DNA of 6,542 nt from Chlorobium sp. (GTDB taxonomy: Bacteria; Bacteroidota; Chlorobiia; Chlorobiales; Chlorobiaceae), in contig JAPHUN010000265.1 in NCBI GenBank assembly GCA_026193435.1, positions 1-6,542 on the forward strand, in the 5' to 3' direction. Each line of letters begins with the position of its first letter. Position 1 is the stretch's first letter. The notes under the pieces were generated by a model that saw nothing but the letters and a program-made list of their open reading frames with translations, was not told where the DNA came from and did not search any database. Position numbers and translations under genes: made by a program. Below are positions 1-6,463 of the stretch, piece after piece.

Positions 1-222
1 GTTTACCGGTCATATTTCTCTCCGCTGCTTGGCCCTTCCTGCCGATTTTACCCCACCTGTTCACAGTATGCTCTTGATGCGTTCACTACTCATAATTTCT
101 TTTATGCGATGTGGCTGACTGTGTGGCGTGTGCTGCGCTGCAACCCTTTTTCAAAAGGGGGATATGACCCGATCCCGCCGGTCGGGAAAAAACTAAACTC
201 TAAAGAAAGCGATAATGGATAA
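1..222 (+). CDS. yidD: YidD, membrane protein insertion efficiency factor (5' end outside window)
   Basis: The frame is open from the first base and gives 73 residues before TAA at 220-222. They contain the YidD signature: [18 protein letters not shown] at residues 7-24, with the paired cysteines C14 and C20, then tryptophans in the [10 protein letters not shown] stretch and the closing [13 protein letters not shown]. YidD proteins are usually about 70-90 residues, so only about 10-15 N-terminal residues, including the start codon, should lie to the left. The family is a small, membrane-associated protein that helps YidC-dependent insertion of inner-membrane proteins. The last 8 bp overlap the start of yidC (215-222), which suggests translational coupling and fits the common rnpA-yidD-yidC order. 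The C-terminal tail after the motif is short and polar. The identification rests on motif recognition and is strong; the truncation is due only to the window edge. Confidence 0.93.
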   Translation, partial: VYRSYFSPLLGPSCRFYPTCSQYALDAFTTHNFFYAMWLTVWRVLRCNPFSKGGYDPIPPVGKKLNSKESDNG

Positions 223-1975
223 AAATTCTGTCATAGGACTTGTGCTCATAGGCCTTATTATGATTGTATGGATGCAGTTCATGGCTCCTGAAAATAAGCC
301 TGTGCAGGAGAGAATGACGGCGGATGTTACCGGGGTGGAAGAAACATCAGAAAAAAGCGACACGGGCTCTCCGGCAGTCGCGGTTTCCGCTGTTCCTGAG
401 AACTTTGGTGAGTTTTCCGCTGCGGCGGAAGGAGAGGAAAAGCTTCTGACCATCGATAACGAGCTGTTCACGGCTGTGCTCTCCTCAAGGGGTGCGACCC
501 TGAAGTCCATGATGCTCAAGAAACACCTCAACGGAAACAGAGAGCGGTTTGACCTGATTAAAAACAGTGACAGCGGAGCATTGTCTCTTTTTTTCCAGAC
601 CAGTGACGGAAAGAACATAGACACAAGGGATCTCTACTTCGAGCCTTCGGATACTCAGAAGACTGTCTCTCTTACCGGTGAAGAATCCTATACCGTAACC
701 TATCGGCTCGATGTGGCCCCTGAAAGAAGTATCACTATTGTCTACACCTTCACGGGTGATGTCTATGGAATAAACTATGATGTGCAGTTTACCGGTTTTG
801 ACGGTGTGCTTCCGGGCAATGAGTATCAGCTTGAATGGGACGGAGGCCTGCTCTATTCAGAAAAAAACATCGATGATGAGCTGCAGCACTCATGGGCATC
901 AGCCTATATGGGCGGAAGTCTTCTCAAGCTGGACGCCAGCGACCCGTCAAAAGAATATCGGGAAGAGCAGTCAGGTGTTGCCGGATGGATCGCTGTACGG
1001 TCAAAATATTTTGTGGCGTCGCTTATTCCATCTTCGCCTACAGACGGCGTCTATCTGAAAGGGAGCGGAAAGCCGGGAGAAAAGTTTGAAGACTATACGG
1101 CAGCGCTGAAGTTTACCCTGCCCCAGAATGAGAAGACACACAGCGAGTCCCTTGTGCTTTTTGTCGGCCCGGTTGACTATAACGTGCTGCATTCGCTGGA
1201 CGTAAAACTGGAAAAGATCATGGATTTCGGGTGGGACTGGCTGACACGCCCGTTTGCGGAGTATATCATTCTTCCTATTTTCGATCTGCTCAGCAAGCTC
1301 ACATCCAATTACGGGCTGATCATCATTATTTTTGCTCTGCTGATCAAACTGGTGACCTATCCGTTAACCATGGCCTCCACGAAGTCCATGAAGAAGATGT
1401 CGGCTCTCCAGCCTATGATGAAAGAGCTTCAGGAGAAGTACAAGGATAATCCTGCAAAGCTGCAGAGCGAACTGGGAAGAATCTATAAAGAGGCCGGGGT
1501 CAATCCTCTGGGAGGATGTCTGCCCGTTGTACTGCAGATGCCCCTTCTTTTTGCGATGTTTTACGTGTTTCGTTCCTCTATTCAGTTGCGGCAGCATGGT
1601 TTCCTCTGGGCTAAAGACCTTTCTGTTCCCGATTCGATTCTCGATTTAGGTTTCAGCATTCCGCTCTATGGTGATCACATTGCCCTCTTCCCGATTCTTA
1701 TGGGCGGAGCGGTTTATCTGCAGCAGAAGATTACGCCTACGGCTCAGAGCAATGACCAGATGAAGGCCATGATGTATATTTTTCCGGTCATGATGCTGCT
1801 CTTTTTCAACAATCTTCCGGCAGGACTGGGGCTCTATTATCTGATGTTCAACGTTTTCAGCATCGCCCAGACCTTCTACATCAATAAAACCAGCTCTGCC
1901 GATGATCTGCCTAAGATCAGTCTCGAAAAGCAGGGGCAAAAACCTCAGAAAAAGAAAAAGGGCGGAAAAAAATAA
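215..1975 (+). CDS. yidC: Membrane protein insertase YidC (Oxa1/Alb3 family, long Gram-negative type)
   Basis: YidC inserts and folds inner-membrane proteins, alone or with SecYEG. The 586-residue product has the Gram-negative layout. Residues about 5-23 form an N-terminal signal-anchor helix. Residues about 60-335 form the periplasmic beta-rich domain. Residues about 345-556 form the conserved insertase core. In the core, a membrane helix begins at Y366 and carries K378 where E. coli has the groove arginine R366; the cytoplasmic helical hairpin ([15 protein letters not shown]) follows; [14 protein letters not shown] lies at 430-443; and PAGLGLYYL starts at P535. The tail (about 558-586) is very lysine-rich, as in YidC proteins thought to touch the ribosome. 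The ATG at 215 places the anchor helix at once after MDKNS and overlaps yidD by 8 bp; no clear Shine-Dalgarno is visible, which fits coupling. The gene ends with an A7 run, then in-frame tandem stops TAA TAG. Confidence 0.97.
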   Translation: MDKNSVIGLVLIGLIMIVWMQFMAPENKPVQERMTADVTGVEETSEKSDTGSPAVAVSAVPENFGEFSAAAEGEEKLLTIDNELFTAVLSSRGATLKSMMLKKHLNGNRERFDLIKNSDSGALSLFFQTSDGKNIDTRDLYFEPSDTQKTVSLTGEESYTVTYRLDVAPERSITIVYTFTGDVYGINYDVQFTGFDGVLPGNEYQLEWDGGLLYSEKNIDDELQHSWASAYMGGSLLKLDASDPSKEYREEQSGVAGWIAVRSKYFVASLIPSSPTDGVYLKGSGKPGEKFEDYTAALKFTLPQNEKTHSESLVLFVGPVDYNVLHSLDVKLEKIMDFGWDWLTRPFAEYIILPIFDLLSKLTSNYGLIIIIFALLIKLVTYPLTMASTKSMKKMSALQPMMKELQEKYKDNPAKLQSELGRIYKEAGVNPLGGCLPVVLQMPLLFAMFYVFRSSIQLRQHGFLWAKDLSVPDSILDLGFSIPLYGDHIALFPILMGGAVYLQQKITPTAQSNDQMKAMMYIFPVMMLLFFNNLPAGLGLYYLMFNVFSIAQTFYINKTSSADDLPKISLEKQGQKPQKKKKGGKK

Positions 1976-1987
1976 TAGACGAAGCAC

Positions 1988-2572
1988 ATGGATGTTCTGC
2001 AGCAGGCCGATGCATGGATTTTTCAGCTGCTGAACCTCAATCTGGTTCATCCGGCTGCTGACGACCTGATGGTGTTTCTTTCCAGGCCGGAACTGTCCGG
2101 TCACATGATGCTTCTTGCCGCACTGTTTATGATGGTGCGCAGAGGCTGGAACGGAGTGATAATTCTGCTGCTGACGCTGCTTGCTGTGGGGTGTGCCGAC
2201 TGGGTTGCTTCCGGTGTGCTCAAGCCGTTTTTTCAGAGAACACGGCCGTGTTTCGAGCTGGAAGAGTGCCGGTTGCTTCTCTCTCAGGCCCGCTCATACT
2301 CGTTTGCCTCCTCTCACGCGGCTACCACAGCGGCTATTGCCGGCACTATCTATATATTTTTCAGCCGGGGAGAGCGTGTTGATCGGGCCTATACGGCAGT
2401 CATGGTGCTCTACGCCCTGCTGGTCGCCTACTCCAGGGTGTATGTTGGTGTACACTATCCCGGAGATGTGATAGCCGGAGCTGTTATAGGAATAGTCTCT
2501 TCAGGCATCGTCTATACCTGTTTTGCATGGATTGTTAAAAACGTTGTCCATACCGGGGTGCTGAAGCGATGA
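1988..2572 (+). CDS. PAP2-family membrane phosphatase (lipid phosphate or polyprenyl-pyrophosphate phosphatase-like)
   Basis: The 194-residue product is a multi-helix membrane protein with the three PAP2 phosphatase motifs. Motif 1 is KPFFQRTRP (K79, R86, P87), the K-x6-RP pattern. Motif 2, usually PSGH, reads ASSH (107-110), keeping S108 and the catalytic-type histidine H110. Motif 3 is SRVYVGVHYPGD (149-160), with R150, H156 and D160. The family removes phosphate from lipid phosphates such as phosphatidic acid, phosphatidylglycerol phosphate or undecaprenyl pyrophosphate; which of these is used cannot be read from the sequence. About five hydrophobic segments surround the motifs, so the active site should face the periplasm as in relatives. 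The start ATG lies 12 bp after the yidC stop, preceded by only a weak GAAG; the N-terminus fits the usual PAP2 beginning. It ends with tandem stops TGA TAG. Family assignment is firm, substrate is unknown. Confidence 0.92.
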   Translation: MDVLQQADAWIFQLLNLNLVHPAADDLMVFLSRPELSGHMMLLAALFMMVRRGWNGVIILLLTLLAVGCADWVASGVLKPFFQRTRPCFELEECRLLLSQARSYSFASSHAATTAAIAGTIYIFFSRGERVDRAYTAVMVLYALLVAYSRVYVGVHYPGDVIAGAVIGIVSSGIVYTCFAWIVKNVVHTGVLKR

Positions 2573-2595
2573 TAGTACCTGCCTGCTGAGCTAAC

Positions 2596-2602
2596 AAAGG
2601 GA
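2596..2602 (+). promoter_or_regulatory. Ribosome binding site of the ROK kinase gene
   Basis: AAAGGGA sits 4 bases before the ATG at 2607. It is one of the better Shine-Dalgarno-like sites in the + strand cluster and supports that start codon, which also puts the ROK phosphate-binding motif DLGGTK at residues 9-14. Confidence 0.6.
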
Positions 2603-2606
2603 CGCC

Positions 2607-3530
2607 ATGAGTAAGCACTACTGGGGAATCGATCTGGGAGGGACAAAAATTGAAGGCTGTGTGCTTGATGAAAACATGCGCTCTCTCGTTCGCCTGAGGA
2701 TTCCCACCGAGGCAAGGGAAGGCTATCGCCATATTCTCTCCAGGGTGGACAATCTGTTACGAATGATGGCCGATGAACTTCGCTGTGAGCTTCCCTCTCT
2801 CATAGGGATAGGAACTCCCGGAAGGCTTGACAGACGAAACGCTCTCCTCAGGAATTCAAACACAGCATGTCTGAACGGGAGGGCTCTGCTTCGTGATCTT
2901 GAAGAGACTCTGCAGACAAAGGTACGTCTTGAAAATGACGCGAACTGTTTCGCTCTCGCTGAATCGCTTCTCGGGACGGGACGCACGGTCATGCAGCGTG
3001 AGGATGCTGTCGCTTTCGGCGTAATTCTTGGTACCGGCGTAGGGGGAGGTATTGTCTGCAACGGTCGCGTTCATCGGGGAGCGCATGGAATTGCCGGCGA
3101 ATGGGGCCACAACCGGCTTTTCGAAAACGGAGAAGCCTGTTATTGCGGGAGAAAGGGTTGCGTGGAAACGGTGCTCTCCGGTCCTGCCCTTGAACGATAC
3201 TATGCCAGGCGGTCGGGAGGAGTGAGGAAATCCCTTCAAGAGATCGCTCGATCAGGAGAGAACGACCCTGTTGCAGGAGAAACAATCGGGAGGCTGCTGA
3301 GCGGTTTCGGCAGGGGGATTGCCGGTGTGATCAATATGCTTGATCCGGATATACTTATCATAGGCGGAGGGGTCGGCAACGTGGAGGCGCTTTACTCTCC
3401 TGCGGCCCGCCACGAAATCGAAAAACATCTGTTCAACGAATCCCTCGATATTCCGGTCGTACGACCGGAACTGGGGGACAGCGCCGGTGTATTCGGCGCG
3501 GCACTATTAACTGCAGGGAAGCAAAGGTGA
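2607..3530 (+). CDS. ROK-family sugar kinase, fructokinase Mak/N-acetylglucosamine kinase-like
   Basis: ROK kinases phosphorylate hexoses such as glucose, fructose or N-acetylglucosamine with ATP in the cytosol. The 307-residue product is full length for the family (about 300). It shows the ATP-phosphate motif DLGGTK (9-14), the catalytic-aspartate motif ENDAN (109-113, D111), a glycine-rich GTGVGGG loop, GEWGH with E165 and H168, and the zinc motif CYCGRKGCVE (178-187). H168, C178, C180 and C185 are the four expected zinc ligands. DPDILIIGGG near the C-terminus is the second nucleotide-domain motif. From memory it resembles E. coli Mak (fructokinase) closely in order and spacing, including ETVLSG after the zinc motif and the NMLDPD stretch. 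There is no N-terminal DNA-binding helix-turn-helix, so it is a kinase and not a ROK repressor. It starts 34 bp after the PAP2 gene and its stop overlaps the next start by one base. The sugar specificity remains an inference. Confidence 0.93.
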   Translation: MSKHYWGIDLGGTKIEGCVLDENMRSLVRLRIPTEAREGYRHILSRVDNLLRMMADELRCELPSLIGIGTPGRLDRRNALLRNSNTACLNGRALLRDLEETLQTKVRLENDANCFALAESLLGTGRTVMQREDAVAFGVILGTGVGGGIVCNGRVHRGAHGIAGEWGHNRLFENGEACYCGRKGCVETVLSGPALERYYARRSGGVRKSLQEIARSGENDPVAGETIGRLLSGFGRGIAGVINMLDPDILIIGGGVGNVEALYSPAARHEIEKHLFNESLDIPVVRPELGDSAGVFGAALLTAGKQR

Positions 3531-4972
3531 TGGAAAACAATTTGAGAGAGTTCTACAAAAAGGGCGCGCGTATTGAACTGACGATTTCCGATATCGCTGA
3601 AAAGGATCAGTGTTTCGGGAGGCTGGAAAACGGTACAGGCGTTCTTGTGCGGGGAGTGCTGGCAATAGGCGACACGATAGAGGCGACCATAAACAAAGTC
3701 AGGCCCGCCTATCTTGAGGCAATCGTTGACAAGGTGCTGACAGTATCTGCAGACCGGGTCGAGCCGGTCTGTCCGGTTTTCGGGGTGTGCGGGGGGTGTA
3801 AGTGGATGCATGTCGGCTATGACGCCCAGCTTCGCTACAAGCAGAAAAAAGTGCATGACGCTCTGGTGCATATCGGCGGCTTTCAGGACATTGCCGTCAA
3901 GCCGGTTCTGCCTGCTCCCGACATCATGCATTACCGGAACAAAGTTGAGTTTTCCTGTTCAAGCAAGCGCTACCTGATGCCGGAAGAGCTGAAGATGGAT
4001 CACCTCGAAAAATCGAAGGATTTCGCACTCGGTTTTCATGCTCCAGGAAATTTCGAGAAAGTGCTTGAAATAGATACCTGCTATCTTGCCAAAGAGAGCA
4101 TGAACAAAGCACTGACAGTAACCAGGGAGTTTGCGTTAGAAGAGGGCCTTTCGCCCTATGCGGCAAGGGAGCATACAGGATTTTTAAGAAACCTCATGCT
4201 CCGCTACAGTGAGGAGAGGGGTGAACTGATGGTCAATCTGGTTACTTCCTCGTATGATTCCGCGCTGATGAAGGCATATCGTGACCGGCTTCTGGAGGCA
4301 TTGCCGGGTCAGACGATGACCATCGTTAACAATGTCACCACACGGAAAAACACCGTTGCAGTGGGAGAGAAAGAGTTTCTCGTTCATGGTGAAGGGGTTA
4401 TTAAGGAACGACTTGGCGATCTGCAGTTCCGCATATCCGCCAATTCGTTTTTTCAGACAAACACAAAGCAGGCGGAAGCCCTCTATGACGGCATCATGAA
4501 GATGGCCGGGCTGAGGAAAGATGATACGGTTTACGATCTTTACTGCGGAACCGGAACCATTACCCTCTATCTTGCCGAGCGCTGCCGACAGGCGGTAGGG
4601 CTTGAAATCGTCGAGAGCTCTCTTTCCGACGCGGCAGAAAACGCATCACGAAACGGCATCTCCAACGCTTCGTTTTACAGGGTCGATCTTAAGGATTTTC
4701 ATACGCTTCTCGGCACCCTCGAGGAGTTCGGCTTTCCGAGGGTGATCGTCACCGACCCGCCGAGGGCGGGCATGCACCCTAAGGCGCTGAAAACCATGGT
4801 GCGGCTTCAGCCCGAAACCATCGTCTATGTCAGCTGTAATCCGGCCAACCTCGCACGCGACGGCAAGGAGATCTGCGCCGCCAATTACCGGTTGGAAGAG
4901 GTTCAGCCGGTAGACATGTTTCCGCATACCAGTCATATCGAGACGCTGGCGTGCTTCAAACGTCAAGTATAA
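3530..4972 (+). CDS. rlmD: 23S rRNA (uracil-5-)-methyltransferase RlmD/RumA
   Basis: The family uses S-adenosylmethionine to make 5-methyluridine in RNA; RlmD modifies U1939 of 23S rRNA (E. coli numbering). From the ATG at 3530 the product has 480 residues. The first about 65 residues fit a TRAM RNA-binding domain. C81, C87, C90 and C184 are the four cysteines expected to hold the 4Fe-4S cluster. The Rossmann methyltransferase domain follows, with DLYCGTGT at 336-343, DPPRAG from D409, SCNPANLARD with the nucleophile C436, and HIE with the catalytic-base residue E471. All key residues are present. An in-frame GTG at 3527 would add one residue, but the ATG at 3530 forms a TGATG overlap with the ROK stop and is the simpler choice. 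Related enzymes (RlmC, RlmCD, TrmA) share the fold; the cluster cysteines exclude TrmA, but which U is modified is inferred. Confidence 0.94.
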   Translation: MENNLREFYKKGARIELTISDIAEKDQCFGRLENGTGVLVRGVLAIGDTIEATINKVRPAYLEAIVDKVLTVSADRVEPVCPVFGVCGGCKWMHVGYDAQLRYKQKKVHDALVHIGGFQDIAVKPVLPAPDIMHYRNKVEFSCSSKRYLMPEELKMDHLEKSKDFALGFHAPGNFEKVLEIDTCYLAKESMNKALTVTREFALEEGLSPYAAREHTGFLRNLMLRYSEERGELMVNLVTSSYDSALMKAYRDRLLEALPGQTMTIVNNVTTRKNTVAVGEKEFLVHGEGVIKERLGDLQFRISANSFFQTNTKQAEALYDGIMKMAGLRKDDTVYDLYCGTGTITLYLAERCRQAVGLEIVESSLSDAAENASRNGISNASFYRVDLKDFHTLLGTLEEFGFPRVIVTDPPRAGMHPKALKTMVRLQPETIVYVSCNPANLARDGKEICAANYRLEEVQPVDMFPHTSHIETLACFKRQV

Positions 4973-4978
4973 GTGATT

Positions 4979-5010
4979 GTTGAATCGTTGAATCGTTGAT
5001 TTGTTGAACT
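4979..5010. repeat. Four-unit 8-bp tandem repeat (consensus GTTGAATC)
   Basis: Units start at 4979, 4987, 4995 and 5003. The first two are identical (GTTGAATC), the third is GTTGATTT and the fourth GTTGAACT, so the 5-base core GTTGA is kept in all four. The tract begins 7 bp after the rlmD stop, in the convergent gap before the end of purT. It is non-coding as far as I can see. Confidence 0.8.
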
Positions 5011-5047
5011 GCCAAAGCTATCTATTGTATGGATGTGGGTGTGGCGC

Positions 5048-5082
5048 TTTTTGATTTTTTACTTTTGAATTTTGCCTTTTCC
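5048..5082. repeat. Five-unit degenerate 7-bp repeat with T-tracts (core TTTTG)
   Basis: Read in steps of seven from 5048, the units are TTTTTGA, TTTTTTA, CTTTTGA, ATTTTGC and CTTTTCC. Each has TTTT at its positions 2-5, and three of the five carry TTTTG there. The run ends just short of the purT stop codon. On the + strand it is T-rich and could help stop transcription of the upstream genes, but no GC-rich hairpin precedes it, so I do not call it an intrinsic terminator. The rest of the gap (5011-5047) shows nothing I can name. Confidence 0.6.
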
Positions 5083-5084
5083 CT

Positions 5085-6263
5085 TCATTCGTCGCAGACT
5101 ACTTTTACTTTCGCGGCGTTGGCTATAGCTTTTTCTTTGACGGCTTCGATGTCGCTATCCGTTTCGGCTGACGCGAGGGCGACGCCCATGCGACGGTAGG
5201 GTCGGGTGAAGGGTTTGCCGAAGATGCGGATGTCGGTGCCGGGCTCGGTGAGGGCTTCCTCGATGCCGGTAAAATGCGGGTTGCTGCCGTTCCTGTCGGC
5301 GAGGATGACCGCGCTCGCGCCGGAGCGCAGCAGTTCGATTTCCGGTATCGGAAGGCCGAGGACGGCACGGGCGTGCAGTTCAAACTCCGAGAGGTTCTGC
5401 GTGCCGGCCAGGGTGACCATGCCGGTGTCGTGCGGCCGGGGAGAAAGCTCCGAAAAATACAGTCCGTCATCTGAGAGAAAAAACTCGACACCCCAGATGC
5501 CCCCGCCTGTCAGAGAACAGGTGACCCTGTCAGCCATTTCCTGAGCTTCCAGTACATGAGTTTCGCTGATACGGCACGGCTGCCAGCTTTCCTGGTAGTC
5601 GCCGCGTTCCTGGCGGTGTCCGATAGGTGGGCAGAAGAGGGTCGGGCCGTTTTTCTGCGTTACGGTCAGCAGTGTAATCTCGGTATGGAACGGAACAAAC
5701 GATTCAACGATCACTTCGGCGATGTCACCCCGTTTGCCGCTCTGCGAATACTTCCACGCTATTTCACAATCCTCCAGGCTTTTGATGGTCGACTGCCCCT
5801 TGCCGGACGAGCTCATCAGAGGTTTCACCACAGTGGGAAGACCGATTTCCTCAACGGCGCGTTTCAGTTCCTCAAGGGATGCGGCGTAGCGATAGTTTGC
5901 CGTCCGCAGGCCCAGCTCTTTCGAGGCGAGGTCTCGAATGGCTTTACGGTTCATGGTGAAATTGGCCGCCCGGGCGGAAGGCACAACCTGTATACCCTGT
6001 TTCTCGCACTCATACAACCTTTCGGTACGGATGGCCTCGATTTCCGGCACGATGATATCCGGTTGATGTTTCTCTACTACTCTGTCGAGTGCTCCGCCAT
6101 CAAGCATGTCGATCACTTCCCGTTCATCCGCCACCTGCTGAGCCGGGGCATCGTTGTAGCTGTCAACCGCTATGACATACTGCCCGAGTCTCTTTGCTGC
6201 GATAACAAACTCCTTCCCTAACTCTCCGCTGCCAAGCAGCATGATTTTTTTCGGCATGGTCAT
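5085..6263 (-). CDS. purT: Formate-dependent phosphoribosylglycinamide formyltransferase PurT (GAR transformylase 2)
   Basis: PurT makes formyl-GAR from GAR, formate and ATP, the third step of de novo purine synthesis, without folate. From the ATG at 6263 the product has 392 residues, the same length as the E. coli enzyme as I recall it. The N-terminal fold opens with [12 protein letters not shown] (E14, equivalent to the GAR-binding E22), and PEIEAI holds E74 (E82). The ATP-grasp domain has R106, K147 and the loop SSSGKGQ (151-157), then GVEFF and [12 protein letters not shown] with metal-binding acidic residues, and [11 protein letters not shown] near the end. All active residues I know are kept. 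A second ATG at 6257 would shorten it by two residues; neither has a clear Shine-Dalgarno. The same frame stays open upstream to 6461 but that extension lacks any family similarity and overlaps the region's divergent promoter. The 3' half looks richer in G+C than the 5' half. Confidence 0.95.
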   Translation of the reverse strand: MTMPKKIMLLGSGELGKEFVIAAKRLGQYVIAVDSYNDAPAQQVADEREVIDMLDGGALDRVVEKHQPDIIVPEIEAIRTERLYECEKQGIQVVPSARAANFTMNRKAIRDLASKELGLRTANYRYAASLEELKRAVEEIGLPTVVKPLMSSSGKGQSTIKSLEDCEIAWKYSQSGKRGDIAEVIVESFVPFHTEITLLTVTQKNGPTLFCPPIGHRQERGDYQESWQPCRISETHVLEAQEMADRVTCSLTGGGIWGVEFFLSDDGLYFSELSPRPHDTGMVTLAGTQNLSEFELHARAVLGLPIPEIELLRSGASAVILADRNGSNPHFTGIEEALTEPGTDIRIFGKPFTRPYRRMGVALASAETDSDIEAVKEKAIANAAKVKVVCDE

Positions 6264-6296
6264 GGTATTTGCTGAGATAAACGGTTGATAAAGTGG

Positions 6297-6325
6297 TATT
6301 CCCGGCGCCAGGGAGCCTGGAAATA
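6297..6325. promoter_or_regulatory. Imperfect dyad in the divergent region upstream of purT, possible operator or leader hairpin
   Basis: A perfect inner inverted repeat CCAGG (6308-6312) and CCTGG (6316-6320) is separated by three bases. The flanks extend the symmetry loosely outward to TATT (6297-6300) and AATA (6322-6325). It lies 34-62 bp upstream of the purT start, between purT and the divergent SRPBCC gene. It could be a repressor operator or a small hairpin in the purT leader. I recognise no known regulator site, and a 5-bp stem can occur by chance. Confidence 0.3.
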
Positions 6326-6327
6326 TA
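6322..6327 (-). promoter_or_regulatory. Possible -10 element (TATATT) for purT
   Basis: Read on the - strand, TATATT matches a sigma-70-type -10 box in five of six bases (TATAAT). It would start transcription about 50 bases before the purT ATG, with the dyad at 6297-6325 falling on the start point. No good -35 box stands at the usual spacing (TTTCAT is the closest), so the call is weak. Confidence 0.22.
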
Positions 6328-6450
6328 CAACATGAGTGTTTAGATGAAAAAGAGCTATTGGTGGTCGTTTCGGTCAGATGTAGATACGAATGTCGGTCCG
6401 ATTCGTGACATGAAGAAGGAATTATTGTGCCTGATAGCCTGTTGAAAAAA

Positions 6451-6458
6451 AGAAAGGG
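6451..6458 (+). promoter_or_regulatory. Ribosome binding site of the SRPBCC-like gene
   Basis: AGAAAGGG ends 5 bases before the ATG at 6464, a good Shine-Dalgarno position. It supports this start for the gene that runs off the window. Confidence 0.6.
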
Positions 6459-6463
6459 CAATT

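Noticed and set aside
1646..2104. - strand open frame of 152 codons opposite the yidC end and PAP2 start
   Set aside because: It runs across two real genes and the junction between them, with no family motif or ribosome binding site.
2607..3530. ROK-family transcriptional repressor
   Set aside because: No N-terminal helix-turn-helix is present; the protein starts directly with the kinase phosphate-binding motif.
3392..3931. - strand open frame of 179 codons opposite the ROK/rlmD junction
   Set aside because: Both genes on the other strand are clear; the frame has no motif and spans their junction.
5040..5083. Intrinsic terminator between rlmD and purT
   Set aside because: There is a T-rich tract but no GC-rich stem on either side, so a hairpin terminator is not supported.
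5556..6221. Long + strand open frame of 221 codons opposite purT
   Set aside because: It is antisense to a well-conserved purT, has no recognisable motif and a composition typical of a shadow frame.
6344..6445. 33-codon + strand frame (MKKSYWW...) upstream of the SRPBCC-like gene
   Set aside because: It has no Shine-Dalgarno and no recognisable features; it is more likely leader sequence, though a small peptide cannot be excluded.
6264..6461. N-terminal extension of purT by 66 codons to an ATG at 6461
   Set aside because: The extension has no similarity to PurT, would cover the divergent promoter region, and the ATG at 6263 gives the usual family length.
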